From the NCBI GenBank assembly GCA_963662395.1, contig OY759511.1, positions 4,588,001 through 4,652,000 of the forward strand: a stretch of DNA of 64,000 nucleotides, given 5' to 3'. The notes beneath the pieces were generated by a model that worked only from the letters and a program-made list of their open reading frames with translations, had not been told where the DNA came from and searched no databases. Made by a program: the position numbers and the translations under genes. The first letter of the stretch is position 1. Each line of letters opens with the position of its first letter. The stretch is from JAPOXR01 sp963662395. Its GTDB lineage: Bacteria; Pseudomonadota; Alphaproteobacteria; Rhodobacterales; Rhodobacteraceae. Of this stretch, positions 45,798-54,428 are shown one piece after another.

Positions 45798-46208
45798 TCA
45801 GAAGGGGTCGAAGCTGCTACCGGTGTTGTCCTCAGGCTTGGCGATTCCCCTGGCTTCATGAGTCTGTTCAAGCTCATCGAGGAGTGACCTGATGGAATCT
45901 TGCAATTCCTTCAAATTCACCTCGGAATACTGCCAGACGCGAGTCTGTCTGATGCCCACATAGCCGTGAACGAGGACATTCCGGAAACCGACGATTTGCC
46001 TCAAATACGGAATCCGCCCAGCCATTTCCGGTGAAGCACTCTCCAGCCGGTTCAGCGCATCACCGATAATGGCATAATTGAATGCGACTGCCTTCTGGGT
46101 CCGGACGTCCTCCATGTACTCATCGAAATTCATGTCCTTGATGAAGATCCTGATTTCCCTTGCGGCCACCTCGATTTCAGTCAGCAGGGTCCGAGCATCA
46201 CGCTGCAT
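45798..46208 (-). CDS. hepT: HepT-like ribonuclease toxin (DUF86)
   Basis: A 136-residue HEPN-family protein of the type VII HepT/MntA toxin-antitoxin system. The catalytic Rx4-6HxY motif is RNVLVHGY (Arg76, His81, Tyr83) within RQIVGFRNVLVHGYVGI. FNYAIIGDALNRL is the DUF86 helix. The start at 46208 (MQRDARTLL) overlaps the mntA end by 11 bases, indicating coupled translation. The C-terminal EDNTGSSFDPF lies near the broken higB and may be partly foreign. Confidence 0.9.
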   Translation of the reverse strand: MQRDARTLLTEIEVAAREIRIFIKDMNFDEYMEDVRTQKAVAFNYAIIGDALNRLESASPEMAGRIPYLRQIVGFRNVLVHGYVGIRQTRVWQYSEVNLKELQDSIRSLLDELEQTHEARGIAKPEDNTGSSFDPF

Positions 46209-46509
46209 AGACCAGCTCCCTTGAACGATTGATTGCCGCAAGGAGAAAGGGATTGGTGACTGCGCCATCCTCGACCAGATCGACCTTCCGGCCCAGCGAA
46301 TCACTCAGGTCCCAGGCCAGATTGAAGTACTGTCCGAGCGGGTCAGCTACATCATCCGAACTGAACCGTACGATGAAATCGGCATCGCTGGTCTCGGGAT
46401 CGAAATCCGTTCCCCGCGCCGCCGAGCCGAACACCTCGAGGCGCGACACGCGGTAGCGCCGGCAGATCCCGGCGATCTCGTCCCTCTTGCCCTCGATCTC
46501 GGCATGCAT
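46198..46509 (-). CDS. mntA: MntA-like nucleotidyltransferase antitoxin
   Basis: A 103-residue minimal nucleotidyltransferase. In this TA type the antitoxin AMPylates a Tyr of HepT next to the HEPN active site. The catalytic motif is VFGSAARGTDFDPETSDADF, with the GS and DxD residues present; a third acid lies in RKVDLVEDG. Overlaps hepT and precedes it, the typical order. It is close to the IS701 copy B end (46649). Confidence 0.9.
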   Translation of the reverse strand: MHAEIEGKRDEIAGICRRYRVSRLEVFGSAARGTDFDPETSDADFIVRFSSDDVADPLGQYFNLAWDLSDSLGRKVDLVEDGAVTNPFLLAAINRSRELVYAA

Positions 46510-46652
46510 CTACGGGATTCCCTCAGCAGCTTCTGCCGCTGTCCAGTATAGCCGCCGGGGCAGGGAGATTTCCACATCGAATCCGGGGGTGGGCGACCGA
46601 ACCGTTGACCAGTTCTGCCGAGTGATCATAATTCTGCATGACAACAGGCTAG

Positions 46653-47899
46653 TACCACAGTCGCGCCTGCCCCGCTCGCCTCCTGCAATGCGCCCTTGCG
46701 GCACCTGCCCGGTGTTTGCGCCGCCACGGCGACCGGTGCATGATGAATGCCCGTGAAACCGGCGGCCCGGGCAGGAGTCTCGCGATCAGGTACCGAAGCT
46801 CCGGAACACCCGGCACCGGTGCCGTCATGCGGGCAAGGCGCCGGTTCCGGGATCCGGACTCCTTCCGTTCCGTCTGCCCCGTGCCCTGATCCCCGATTCC
46901 GCCGCCTTCCTGGCCGGGAAGCATGACCGGGCCGACATGCCGGTGCCGGCCATGCCGGGAGCGGGCCTGGCGGGGCGAAAGACGGGACGACATGCCGGCC
47001 TCCGCCGATCCCTGCGGGTCCGGCGCACCGGAGGCAGTGTTCCCGTCCCGCCCTGCGCCTCCTTGGGGCGACAGGGCAGGCCCGGTCATGCAGCCCCGGC
47101 CCCCCGGGGCCCTCGCCGGCGGCAGGGGCCGTCCGGTCCGCACCGGCACGTTCCCCGACCATCTCCGGGGGGCAGGTGGCCACGATGCCCCCCCGGCCGA
47201 TGAACCGGAGATGGTGATTGCCGCAGCCGCCGGCACATGGGCACGGCGCATGCCGGCATCAGGGCTCCGGGCAATCATCCGGCGGGCAATCACCGGCCTG
47301 GTGGCAAACCCGCATCATCGGCAATGCCGGTCTTCGCATGCCGGGCGTGGTCATCGGCATGAGGTTCGGAAGACGGGGCCGACGGCCGGCCGGCGCCCGG
47401 CCATGTCGGCCCGGTGGGCCGGGAGACGCGCCCACCCGGCATCTCCCGATCCGGCCGGCCATCCCCGGATACCGGCCGGCACCGCCGGCGGAACGGCTCC
47501 CCTTCCCCGGGAAACCGGTATCGTCGACCACGGGCACACCGCCCGACAGCCGGGCGACTCCACGACATGATCGCACATCCCGCCGCGGGGCCGATCCGCA
47601 TCCCGGCGGGAGCGGCCGGGCAATGCCTGCATCCGCCGGGGACCCGGCAGACCTGCCTGCCCGGACATCATCCGGCCGGTCCGGCGTGACATCCCCGAAA
47701 GGGCCCGTCGATGAACGCGCCGCCGGTCCCGCCAGGCCCGCTGCGGCGAGGACCGGGCCGGGCCGCGCCTTCGGCGATGCCGGCCCGTTCTCCCGCCCGG
47801 CAGAGACCCCGACCATTGCGGAACCCCCGTTGCCCATGCCCCGTCACGGTGAGGATCGGGCCCGTGAATCACGGGGTCGGGGCACGCGCAACCGTGGTG
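46653..47899 (-). mobile_element. IS701-like element, copy B, decayed
   Basis: About 1.25 kb, in opposite orientation to copy A. The left end is TACCACAGTCGCGC after CTAG (46649-46652); the right end is GCGCAACCGTGGTG followed by CCAG, a mutated CTAG. On the minus strand IS701 transposase is readable in pieces: AGLPGPRRMQALPGRSRRDA, then VVDDTGFPGKGSRSAGGAG with the first catalytic Asp pair, YPGMAGRIGRCRVGASPG, and a later GRRFHGHSSCTGRRGGANTG that corresponds to the GRSWRGFHHHATL-like end. Many stops and frameshifts. IS5 copy 3 starts at its right end. Confidence 0.8.
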
Positions 47900-48000
47900 C
47901 CAGGGCCTGTTGACAATCGAGTTGCGAATCAGCCGCACAGGTGCCATTTTCCCTGCAACGCACGCCGAAGGGCGGCACGAGCAGTAGAGGAAAATGACGG

Positions 48001-48658
48001 ATGAATACAGACAGGACGGTGCTTGCGGGCGCCATGTGGGCGCGGACCTGCCCCATGCTGCCCGGCAAGGCAACCGGTCCCGGTGCCGCCCGGCAGTGGG
48101 CAGGATGTTTCTCGAGGCGGTGCCGTGGCGGGCCCGCCGGATCGCCATGGCGCGACGCACCGGAGCATTTCGGCAAGGAGGCGCGTCTTCAGGCGCTTCC
48201 GCCGCTGGGCCCTTTCGGGTGTCTTCGAGACCGTAGCGGGCGAGTCCCCGGATGAGTTCGACCTCGAATACGTGTCCGTGGACGGCACCATCGTGCAGGC
48301 CCACCGGAAGGCGGCCGGCGCAAGGGGGGGACCTGCCGGCAAGGCATCGGACGCTCCCGGGGCGGCCTGACCAGCAAGATCGTGGCGATCGTGGACGCCC
48401 TTGGCTGTCTCGTGCGCTTCGTGATCCTTCCCGGACAGGCACATGATCTTGCCTGCGTGCCGGAACTCATGGAGGATCTCCACTGCGGAGCCCTCATCGG
48501 CGACAGGGCATTCGATGCCGGCTGGCTGCTGGCAGAAATCGAGGCAAGCGGGGCCATGGCGGTGATTCCCCCGAGGTGCCACCGGACAGTGCCCCGGGAG
48601 CATGACCGGGAGATGTACCGGTGGCGCCACCGGATCGAGAACTTCTTCGCAAGAATCA
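48001..48658 (+). pseudogene. IS5-family transposase (copy 3), interrupted
   Basis: MNTDRTVLAGAMWARTCPML starts at 48001, with RMFLEAVPWRARRIAM-type sequence in a second frame, RRVFRRFRRWALSGVFE with VDGTIVQAHRK in a third, and the second-ORF part IVAIVDALGCLVRFVILPG to MYRWRHRIENFFARIK ending where IS110 begins. The last 30 codons (EFRAVATRRDKPGESFAAA) are found beyond the IS110 element at about 50111-50200. Confidence 0.85.
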
Positions 48659-48839
48659 AGCATCCATGTCTGTTTGCAAGGGGTTTCTTGAAGTTGTCCC
48701 GGGCTTGTTCAAATCCATACACAGCCTATACAGTGTTTCTCCACAGCCCGCCGACGTCGCCGGACGCGCCATTCCATCCCGCTGCCACGGGCAGCGGCAG
48801 GCTCCGCTTCATGAGCGCCGCCCCGGCGTCGGGATGTCC

Positions 48840-49778
48840 TCAGGCCGGTGCCCGCTCCGACCAGGTCCGGCGGTCACGCAGCAGCGCGTTGGCAGTGACG
48901 ATGAGCTTGCGCATCACCGCCACCAGCGCCACCTTGTGGTGCTTGCCCTGATCCCGCAGCCGCCGGTAGAAGGCAATCATCTGCGGGTTGTGCGACTTCG
49001 CCGACAGCGCGGCCATGTAGAGCAGGTCTCTTGGCCTCCTCCGTCCGCCGGCCACGTGCCGCACCCCCTGCCTGGTCCCGCTGTCCCGGGCCATCGGCGC
49101 CACGCCGATCAGCGCCGCCGCCTGGCGGTTGCCGGTGCTGCCGAGCTCGGCCATCCACGAGATCAGCGCCGCCGCGGTGACCGGCCCGATGCCCGGGATC
49201 GAGACCAGGATCCGGTAGCGCTCGTCACAGGCGGGACAGCCGGATATCAACTCCCTGATCGCCGTGTCATAGCGCTCGATCTCCCTATCATACATGGCGA
49301 CGATGCGGGGAAGCCGCTTTCTGGACACCGGATCGCCGAGCTCGGCATGCACGACCCTCGCCTTCGCCCGCTGATCGACAAGCATTTCCCGTGCAACAAG
49401 CATGTCGCCGAGATGATCGAGCAGGCTCCCGGGCGCCGCCGTGGGTGCCATGTCCGGGAAGGCGGCGCCGAAGGCGGCCAGCATCCTGGCATCGACCCGG
49501 TCGGTCTTGGCAAGCTTTCCACTGGCCCTGGCAAAATCCCTGGACTGGCGGGGATTGACGACGCAGACGGCAAACCCTTTCGCATGCAGGGATTGCAGCA
49601 GTGCCCGGTGATAGCGCCCCGTGGCCTCGAGAACCACCCGGCCGACCTTCTTCCTTCCGAACCATCCGGCAATGGCCCGGAAGCCGTCCCGGTTATTGGG
49701 AAGTCTCCTGTCCTCGCCATCCAGGTGAATGTCGAGATTGTCCTTGCTGACATCGATGCCTGCGACTAGCTTGCGCAT
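48840..49778 (-). CDS. IS110-family transposase
   Basis: A 312-residue DEDD recombinase of the IS110 group. RuvC-like acidic residues are D9 (VAGIDVSKDNLDIH), E51 (VVLEATGRYH), D93 and D96 (AKTDRVDARML). The C-terminal domain has the helix-hairpin-helix SIPGIGPVTAAALISWM and GVAPMARDSGTRQGVRHVAG. The gene is full length with no frameshift, unlike nearly all other transposases in the window, so this is probably the most recent insertion. Works with a structured RNA that pairs with target and donor DNA (established for IS110 relatives). Confidence 0.94.
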   Translation of the reverse strand: MRKLVAGIDVSKDNLDIHLDGEDRRLPNNRDGFRAIAGWFGRKKVGRVVLEATGRYHRALLQSLHAKGFAVCVVNPRQSRDFARASGKLAKTDRVDARMLAAFGAAFPDMAPTAAPGSLLDHLGDMLVAREMLVDQRAKARVVHAELGDPVSRKRLPRIVAMYDREIERYDTAIRELISGCPACDERYRILVSIPGIGPVTAAALISWMAELGSTGNRQAAALIGVAPMARDSGTRQGVRHVAGGRRRPRDLLYMAALSAKSHNPQMIAFYRRLRDQGKHHKVALVAVMRKLIVTANALLRDRRTWSERAPA

Positions 49779-50109
49779 GGTCTCCCGCTCCTATTCTCGC
49801 GATGATCCGGTTCCAAAACCCAGGCATCCATCCAGGACCCGGGAGACAGACGGGAAGGCGGGCCGACCATGCTTGATTACGGATCCACTTTCGTGATCCA
49901 GGAGTCCATCGGTCCGACCCGCCTTGCGGGGCATGACACCCCGCTTCGTCGTTGCCAGGGCGTCAGCCAGTGACGGCTGGCGACGGCGATCCCGTGTGAA
50001 GAATGGAGAAGGCGAAGCTGCTCGGCAACCGCGGAGTTTTCCACAGGAAATCCCGCGCGCGACATGTACTGCTTCTTGTACTCCTCTACTCTCTGATTCT
50101 GGTCATACG
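49779..50109 (-). ncRNA. Candidate IS110 bridge RNA region
   Basis: A 331-base noncoding segment upstream of the IS110 transposase, where IS110-group bridge RNAs are encoded. Long pairing is possible between AAGGCGGGCCGACC (about 49855-49868) and GGTCCGACCCGCCTT (about 49910-49925). Inside the intervening loop, ATGCTTGATT (49869-49878, + strand) is the exact complement of AATCAAGCAT at the element's left junction (48654-48663). That is how a guide loop should match DNA at the element's edge. Exact RNA ends are unknown. Confidence 0.55.
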
Positions 50110-50409
50110 AGGAGTTCCGGGCAGTGGCGACGCGCCGTGACAAACCGGGCGAGAGCTTCGCGGCGGCGATCCATCTCGTGGCGGGCGTGGCGGCAACATG
50201 ATTGTCAACAGGCCCTAGGCCGGGGATGGGGTCTTGACCGGAGGCCGGCAGTGACGGTGGATAGCCAGCGACGGCGGCGACAGGGATGCGAGGAAAGTGA
50301 TGGCACTGCTGAGCCTGCCGGAATGTTGCGGCAGTTGAGCGGTCTGGCCAGGAACGATCTGGAGTTGTCATGGCGGCAGGCACGACGGTAGCAGGAGCTG
50401 GACATCCAT

Positions 50410-51453
50410 ATGCCTGATACAGCAACCACAGATGACAGCGACCTCCTGGATCATTACCTGAAAGGTGTTTCCCGGTCATTTGCCTTTACCATTCCTCAAT
50501 TGCCGTCGCAGCTCAGCCGGTCGGTGGCGACTGCATATCTGCTGTGCCGGATCGCTGACACCATCGAGGATGAGCCGAATCTGGGGGTGGCGCAGAAACA
50601 CCACTTCCTGGAGCGCTGGGCAATCCTGGTCAGGCAACTGGACGGAGCGCCTGCATTCGCACATGAGCTGGGTTCGGCTCTCTCCAACGGCACCTCGGAA
50701 ATTGAACGCAGCCTGGTGTCGGATGTTCCCCGCGTCATCGAGATTACTGCCAAATTCAGTCCGGTAGTGCATCAGGCAATGGCGAATTGCATCGAAATCA
50801 TGTCTGCCGGAATGGCAAGTTTTCAGGAGCGGGCCAATTGCCGGGGTCTTTCCGACATGGCCGAGATGGACCGGTATTGCTACCATGTCGCCGGCGTTGT
50901 TGGCGAAATGCTGACGGAACTGTTCTGCAGCTATTCGGAGGAAATTGCCACCCGGCGAGATCAATTGATGAGCCTTGCCGCGTCGCACGGACAGGCATTG
51001 CAGATGACCAATATTCTGAAGGATCTATGGGATGATCTTGATCGGGGCGCGTGCTGGCTTCCGGGGGATATCTTTCGTTTGGAAGGGTTTGATCTGGGCA
51101 ATTTGACACCGGGGTCGGCCGACCCGGGGTTCGTGGCGGGGTTGAACAGGCTGATTGCGATTACCCGGTACCATCAGGGCAACGCCTTGAGATATGTCAA
51201 GCTCCTGCCAGCCAGGGAGGCCGGAATCAGGCGCCACTGCCTGTGGCCGCTCGGAATGGCCGTCCTGACCCTGCGTCGGATCCATTCCATGCCGGAATTC
51301 CGCAGTGGCGATGATGTCAAGATTTCACGCCGGGAGGTCAGGAAGGTCATCATCTCGACCAACCTGCTGACACGGTCGAACTCCGGCCTCGATTTCCTGT
51401 TCGCCAGGCTCCATCGGGGCCTCCCGCCCATCGGTGAAACGGACCTGGTCTGA
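50410..51453 (+). CDS. Squalene/phytoene synthase-family protein
   Basis: A 347-residue trans-isoprenyl diphosphate synthase (head-to-head). The two Mg2+-binding Asp motifs are IADTIEDEP (D50-D54) and ILKDLWDDLDRGACWLP. SRSFAFTIPQLP near the N-terminus and MDRYCYHVAGVVGEMLTEL are conserved. Likely makes squalene or a related triterpene precursor (hopanoids) rather than phytoene, since no carotenoid genes are seen nearby (inference). It starts 195 bases after the IS5 copy 3 end. Convergent with the RND exporter gene. Confidence 0.9.
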   Translation: MPDTATTDDSDLLDHYLKGVSRSFAFTIPQLPSQLSRSVATAYLLCRIADTIEDEPNLGVAQKHHFLERWAILVRQLDGAPAFAHELGSALSNGTSEIERSLVSDVPRVIEITAKFSPVVHQAMANCIEIMSAGMASFQERANCRGLSDMAEMDRYCYHVAGVVGEMLTELFCSYSEEIATRRDQLMSLAASHGQALQMTNILKDLWDDLDRGACWLPGDIFRLEGFDLGNLTPGSADPGFVAGLNRLIAITRYHQGNALRYVKLLPAREAGIRRHCLWPLGMAVLTLRRIHSMPEFRSGDDVKISRREVRKVIISTNLLTRSNSGLDFLFARLHRGLPPIGETDLV

Positions 51454-51646
51454 GCAGGACAGCCAGCGGGACAAACCATGTGGAGCCTGTGCAGGATTGC
51501 CCGTCGGAACAGGGCCCTGAATGCACGGCCAACCGGATCAAGCCCCTGCATGTCTGTCGGAGATCGTGATCGAGTATCCTGTCCCGTATGCAGATGGTGC
51601 AGGCGGCGGATTACCGTCGGCGACATCAGGACAGACACAGGGGAGA

Positions 51647-53995
51647 TCATTGCTGATCGTCGTCCGGCTTCGCCAGGTCGAGAGATCTCCTGTCCCTGTC
51701 GATCACGAGCAGAATTGGAGGAAGCAGCAGGAAATCGGCGACGAGCGCGAGGAATATCGTCATGGCCACCAGCAGGCCGAGCGACCAGCTGATTTCAAAC
51801 CCCGAGGCTGCAAAAACAAGAAAGCCCAGACACAACATTGCCGTCGTTGTCCATAATGCATGGCCAACCACCCGAAAGGTGGACCGGATGGCCTCGGCTG
51901 CCGACAAGCCGCCTCGGCGGGCCTGCAGATATTTGGTCAGGAAATGAATGGTATCGTCGACCACGATGCCAAAGGCGATGGCGGTCACTACCGATCCGGC
52001 AAGACCAACGCGGCCAACCAGATACCCCCACAATCCAAATCCCAGCAATGCCGGAATGAAATTCGGAATGAGACTGACCAGCCCGATCCTGACATTTCTG
52101 AAGACCAAGACGAGAATCAGGGAAATCACCGTCATTGCCGCGATTGTTCCGGTCAGCATGCTCCGGATATTGCCTTGTGACAAATGCAAGAACACGATGG
52201 TTACGCCGGTGGCGCCATCGGTAAGACCCGGCGAATTCTCCTCGATCCAGCCCTGGGCGCGACTGTCCAGAGCGCGCTGTTCGCTGGATGTCAGGCTGTC
52301 CGGAACCACGGTCATTCGTGTGGCCGATTTGGCAATGTCGAAGCGATCATCGAGATCCCGGCCAAAGGAGAGAGAAAGTTCGTAGAGCAACAGGAACTGG
52401 GCAGCCAGTTCCGGATCATCTGGCAGCCGGTGATATGCAGGATCATCGCCATGCGTGGTCCGGTTCAGACGCTTCATGAGGTCCGAGAACGCCTTGACAT
52501 GACGGACTTCGGGCTGAGTCCGGTACCATTCGGCAAAACTGTCGACCTTGCGGAGGTAGTCCGGGCTGGTAATTCCGCCCTCGCTTCCCGATTCCAGGGA
52601 GTATTCAAGTAATTCCACGCCGGTCAGGTTCTGGATGACCACGTCCGTATCCCGCCGAAACTCGTATTTCTCACCAAGATATCGTGTCCAGTTGTCGGTC
52701 AGATCAATCCGTGGAATGCCAGTGACCACAATTACGACCACGATCAGTGAGCAGCCCAACAGGGTTCTGTTGTGCCGAACCACGAAGTCGCCCAGCAATT
52801 CAAACGCAGCAATATGACGCGAACGCGCCGACGACGCGCGCAGTGGCATCACCGACAGGAGGACCGGCAGCAATGTGAGCGAATATGCAAAGGCACATAG
52901 CACACCGAAAGCAACCAGATTGCCGAGATCGCGAATGGCAGGAGAAGTTGAAAAATTCAGACTGGCAAAGCCGATTCCGGTGGTCAGCGAGGTCAGGAAC
53001 ACTGGCCAGGCATTGAGCCTGACGGATCCGGCAATTGCAGCCTGCCGCGATTGTCCGGACCGCATGGCCAGCAGGGTGGTCGAAACGATGTGCACCGAAT
53101 GGGCAATTGCCACGGTCATTACGATAATGGGTACGCCGGAATTTGCCGGGTTGAACACGGTGCCTGTCCAGCCCGCGAAACCGACCGTGGAGATGATCGT
53201 GAATCCCAGGGTGGCAATTATGGAAACCATCCCCAGAACCGAGCGAAGAAGAACAACCGACACCGCCGCAATGATCAGCAGAACAATGGGTGCAAGTGTC
53301 TCCAGATCACTATTCGTGGCATCGGCAAAAGCCCGGTTCATTGGAACGTCGCCGGTCAGAAAGAAGTCAATGTCGGGATACTCGTCGCGTGCATGCGTCA
53401 GCAACCCGGCCAGATGATCGGTGATCTCGATCACCGCTGCGTCGGAGTTTTCAGGCACTGCAAATGAGATGGTGATTCCCGCGAATTGGCCGTCCCGGGA
53501 AACCAGGCGATCGACCAGTTCCGGTTCGCTCAGCGCGATTTCCCGAATTCGTTCGACATCTTCGGAGTTGAGGTCATCGATGTCGCCGACCAGAGGTTCG
53601 ACGATGATATCGTCGTCTTCAGCCCGGGTGTGGTCAAGATTGGCAAGAGAATCAACCCGAGTGGATAGCGGAGTTTGCCATGCCCTGTCAGTCAGATTTG
53701 CAAGGGCAATCAAGGCCTTGACCGAAAAAACCCCGCCATTGCGGGGCGCGACGGCCACCAAGGCCCTATTCGACGCGCCATACGTGTCTTCAAATGCATT
53801 CAGTGTCGCGAGATGTGGGTCGTCATCGTCGAAAAGGCTGCGATAATCGTTGGTAACTCCAACAAACCTTGCCCCTGCCGTCAGGGCCAGCATGACCAGA
53901 ATGGCGGCAGCCAGCAAAAGCCAGCGCCGACCAAGCACGATGGCACAATATCGTTCGATGAGAGATGACGGGGTCAGACCGGACTCCTTGGTCAT
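51647..53995 (-). CDS. RND/MMPL-family membrane exporter
   Basis: About 782 residues with the duplicated RND layout: TM1 (about 20-37), a large periplasmic loop, TM2-TM6 (about 215-395), a second TM, a second periplasmic loop, and TM8-TM12 (about 610-770). GIVVDDTIHFLTKYLQA carries the conserved acidic residues of the proton path. MMPL/HpnN-type transporters move lipids or hydrophobic compounds; position beside a squalene synthase suggests a hopanoid or isoprenoid lipid cargo (weak inference). A start at ATG 53995 with GGAGG upstream is preferred; ATG 54037 is also in frame. Confidence 0.88.
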   Translation of the reverse strand: MTKESGLTPSSLIERYCAIVLGRRWLLLAAAILVMLALTAGARFVGVTNDYRSLFDDDDPHLATLNAFEDTYGASNRALVAVAPRNGGVFSVKALIALANLTDRAWQTPLSTRVDSLANLDHTRAEDDDIIVEPLVGDIDDLNSEDVERIREIALSEPELVDRLVSRDGQFAGITISFAVPENSDAAVIEITDHLAGLLTHARDEYPDIDFFLTGDVPMNRAFADATNSDLETLAPIVLLIIAAVSVVLLRSVLGMVSIIATLGFTIISTVGFAGWTGTVFNPANSGVPIIVMTVAIAHSVHIVSTTLLAMRSGQSRQAAIAGSVRLNAWPVFLTSLTTGIGFASLNFSTSPAIRDLGNLVAFGVLCAFAYSLTLLPVLLSVMPLRASSARSRHIAAFELLGDFVVRHNRTLLGCSLIVVVIVVTGIPRIDLTDNWTRYLGEKYEFRRDTDVVIQNLTGVELLEYSLESGSEGGITSPDYLRKVDSFAEWYRTQPEVRHVKAFSDLMKRLNRTTHGDDPAYHRLPDDPELAAQFLLLYELSLSFGRDLDDRFDIAKSATRMTVVPDSLTSSEQRALDSRAQGWIEENSPGLTDGATGVTIVFLHLSQGNIRSMLTGTIAAMTVISLILVLVFRNVRIGLVSLIPNFIPALLGFGLWGYLVGRVGLAGSVVTAIAFGIVVDDTIHFLTKYLQARRGGLSAAEAIRSTFRVVGHALWTTTAMLCLGFLVFAASGFEISWSLGLLVAMTIFLALVADFLLLPPILLVIDRDRRSLDLAKPDDDQQ

Positions 53996-54428
53996 GTCGG
54001 GGCTGGCCCTCCGGGAATGTCTGGATGCAGTACCCATCGAAAGGCAGCTTCCGCGAGACTTTGTCAGGATGAACCGTCCGGGGGAATTGCAATCATGCTG
54101 CCGTCATTCCGGAGCAATCATCATCGGCGTCGGCCAGCTGAACGCCTCCGACCATGAGACGCTGCCGCCCTCTGTCATGACCGGCCATCCCATATGGCGA
54201 GGGTCGCTCGCATCATGCGGTCATTTCGGCCATGTAACCGAGTGTCGGATACTTGCCTGGTTGGCAAGGGGCAGGCTCGCGCTCCAGTCATTCACCGTCC
54301 GGCAGGACCGAGACCATGTCGACTCGGCCCGATGCCGAACTTTTCCTGTCTTCCTGTCGATGAAGGCAGGCAAAACAGGTCGGATTTGTAACGCCGGCCG
54401 GCAATCCTGAATCCTGAACGGTGCCGAA
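53996..54428. other. Gap between RND exporter and gyrA without a recognised gene
   Basis: About 390 bases with no domain-bearing frame on either strand. It contains several CATGACCGGCCAT-like short palindromic stretches but no T-run hairpin that would qualify as a terminator for gyrA. The exporter's promoter must be here. Confidence 0.35.

Larger units (their letters stand above)
48659..50109 (-). mobile_element. IS110-family element inserted in IS5 copy 3
   Basis: About 1.45 kb placed between GCAAGAATCA (left, 48649-48658) and GGAGTTCC (right, from 50111) of the IS5 transposase gene, compared with the uninterrupted sequence in copy 2; ends are precise to within a few bases. It contains an intact transposase gene on the minus strand, 331 bases of noncoding DNA upstream and 181 downstream, as in IS110-group elements that encode a bridge RNA upstream. 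No terminal inverted repeats beyond AGAATCA/TGATTCT (48652-48658, 50094-50100). Confidence 0.85.
47903..50215 (+). mobile_element. IS5-family element, copy 3, interrupted by IS110
   Basis: The left part is 47903-48658 (GGGCCTGTTGACAATCGAG end) and the right part about 50110-50215 (complement end GGGCCTGTTGACAATCATG followed by TA). An IS110 element lies between. The left flank CCA is likely a mutated CTA of the IS701 copy B border. The transposase is broken by the insertion and by frameshifts like those of copy 1 (shared deletion around the GCGGTGCCGTGGCGGG stretch), showing copies 1 and 3 share a more recent ancestor than either does with copy 2. Confidence 0.85.

Noticed and set aside
47351..48442. 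363-codon minus-strand frame across IS701 copy B and IS5 copy 3
   Set aside because: It joins two different elements; the IS5 part is antisense and the IS701 part is a broken frame.
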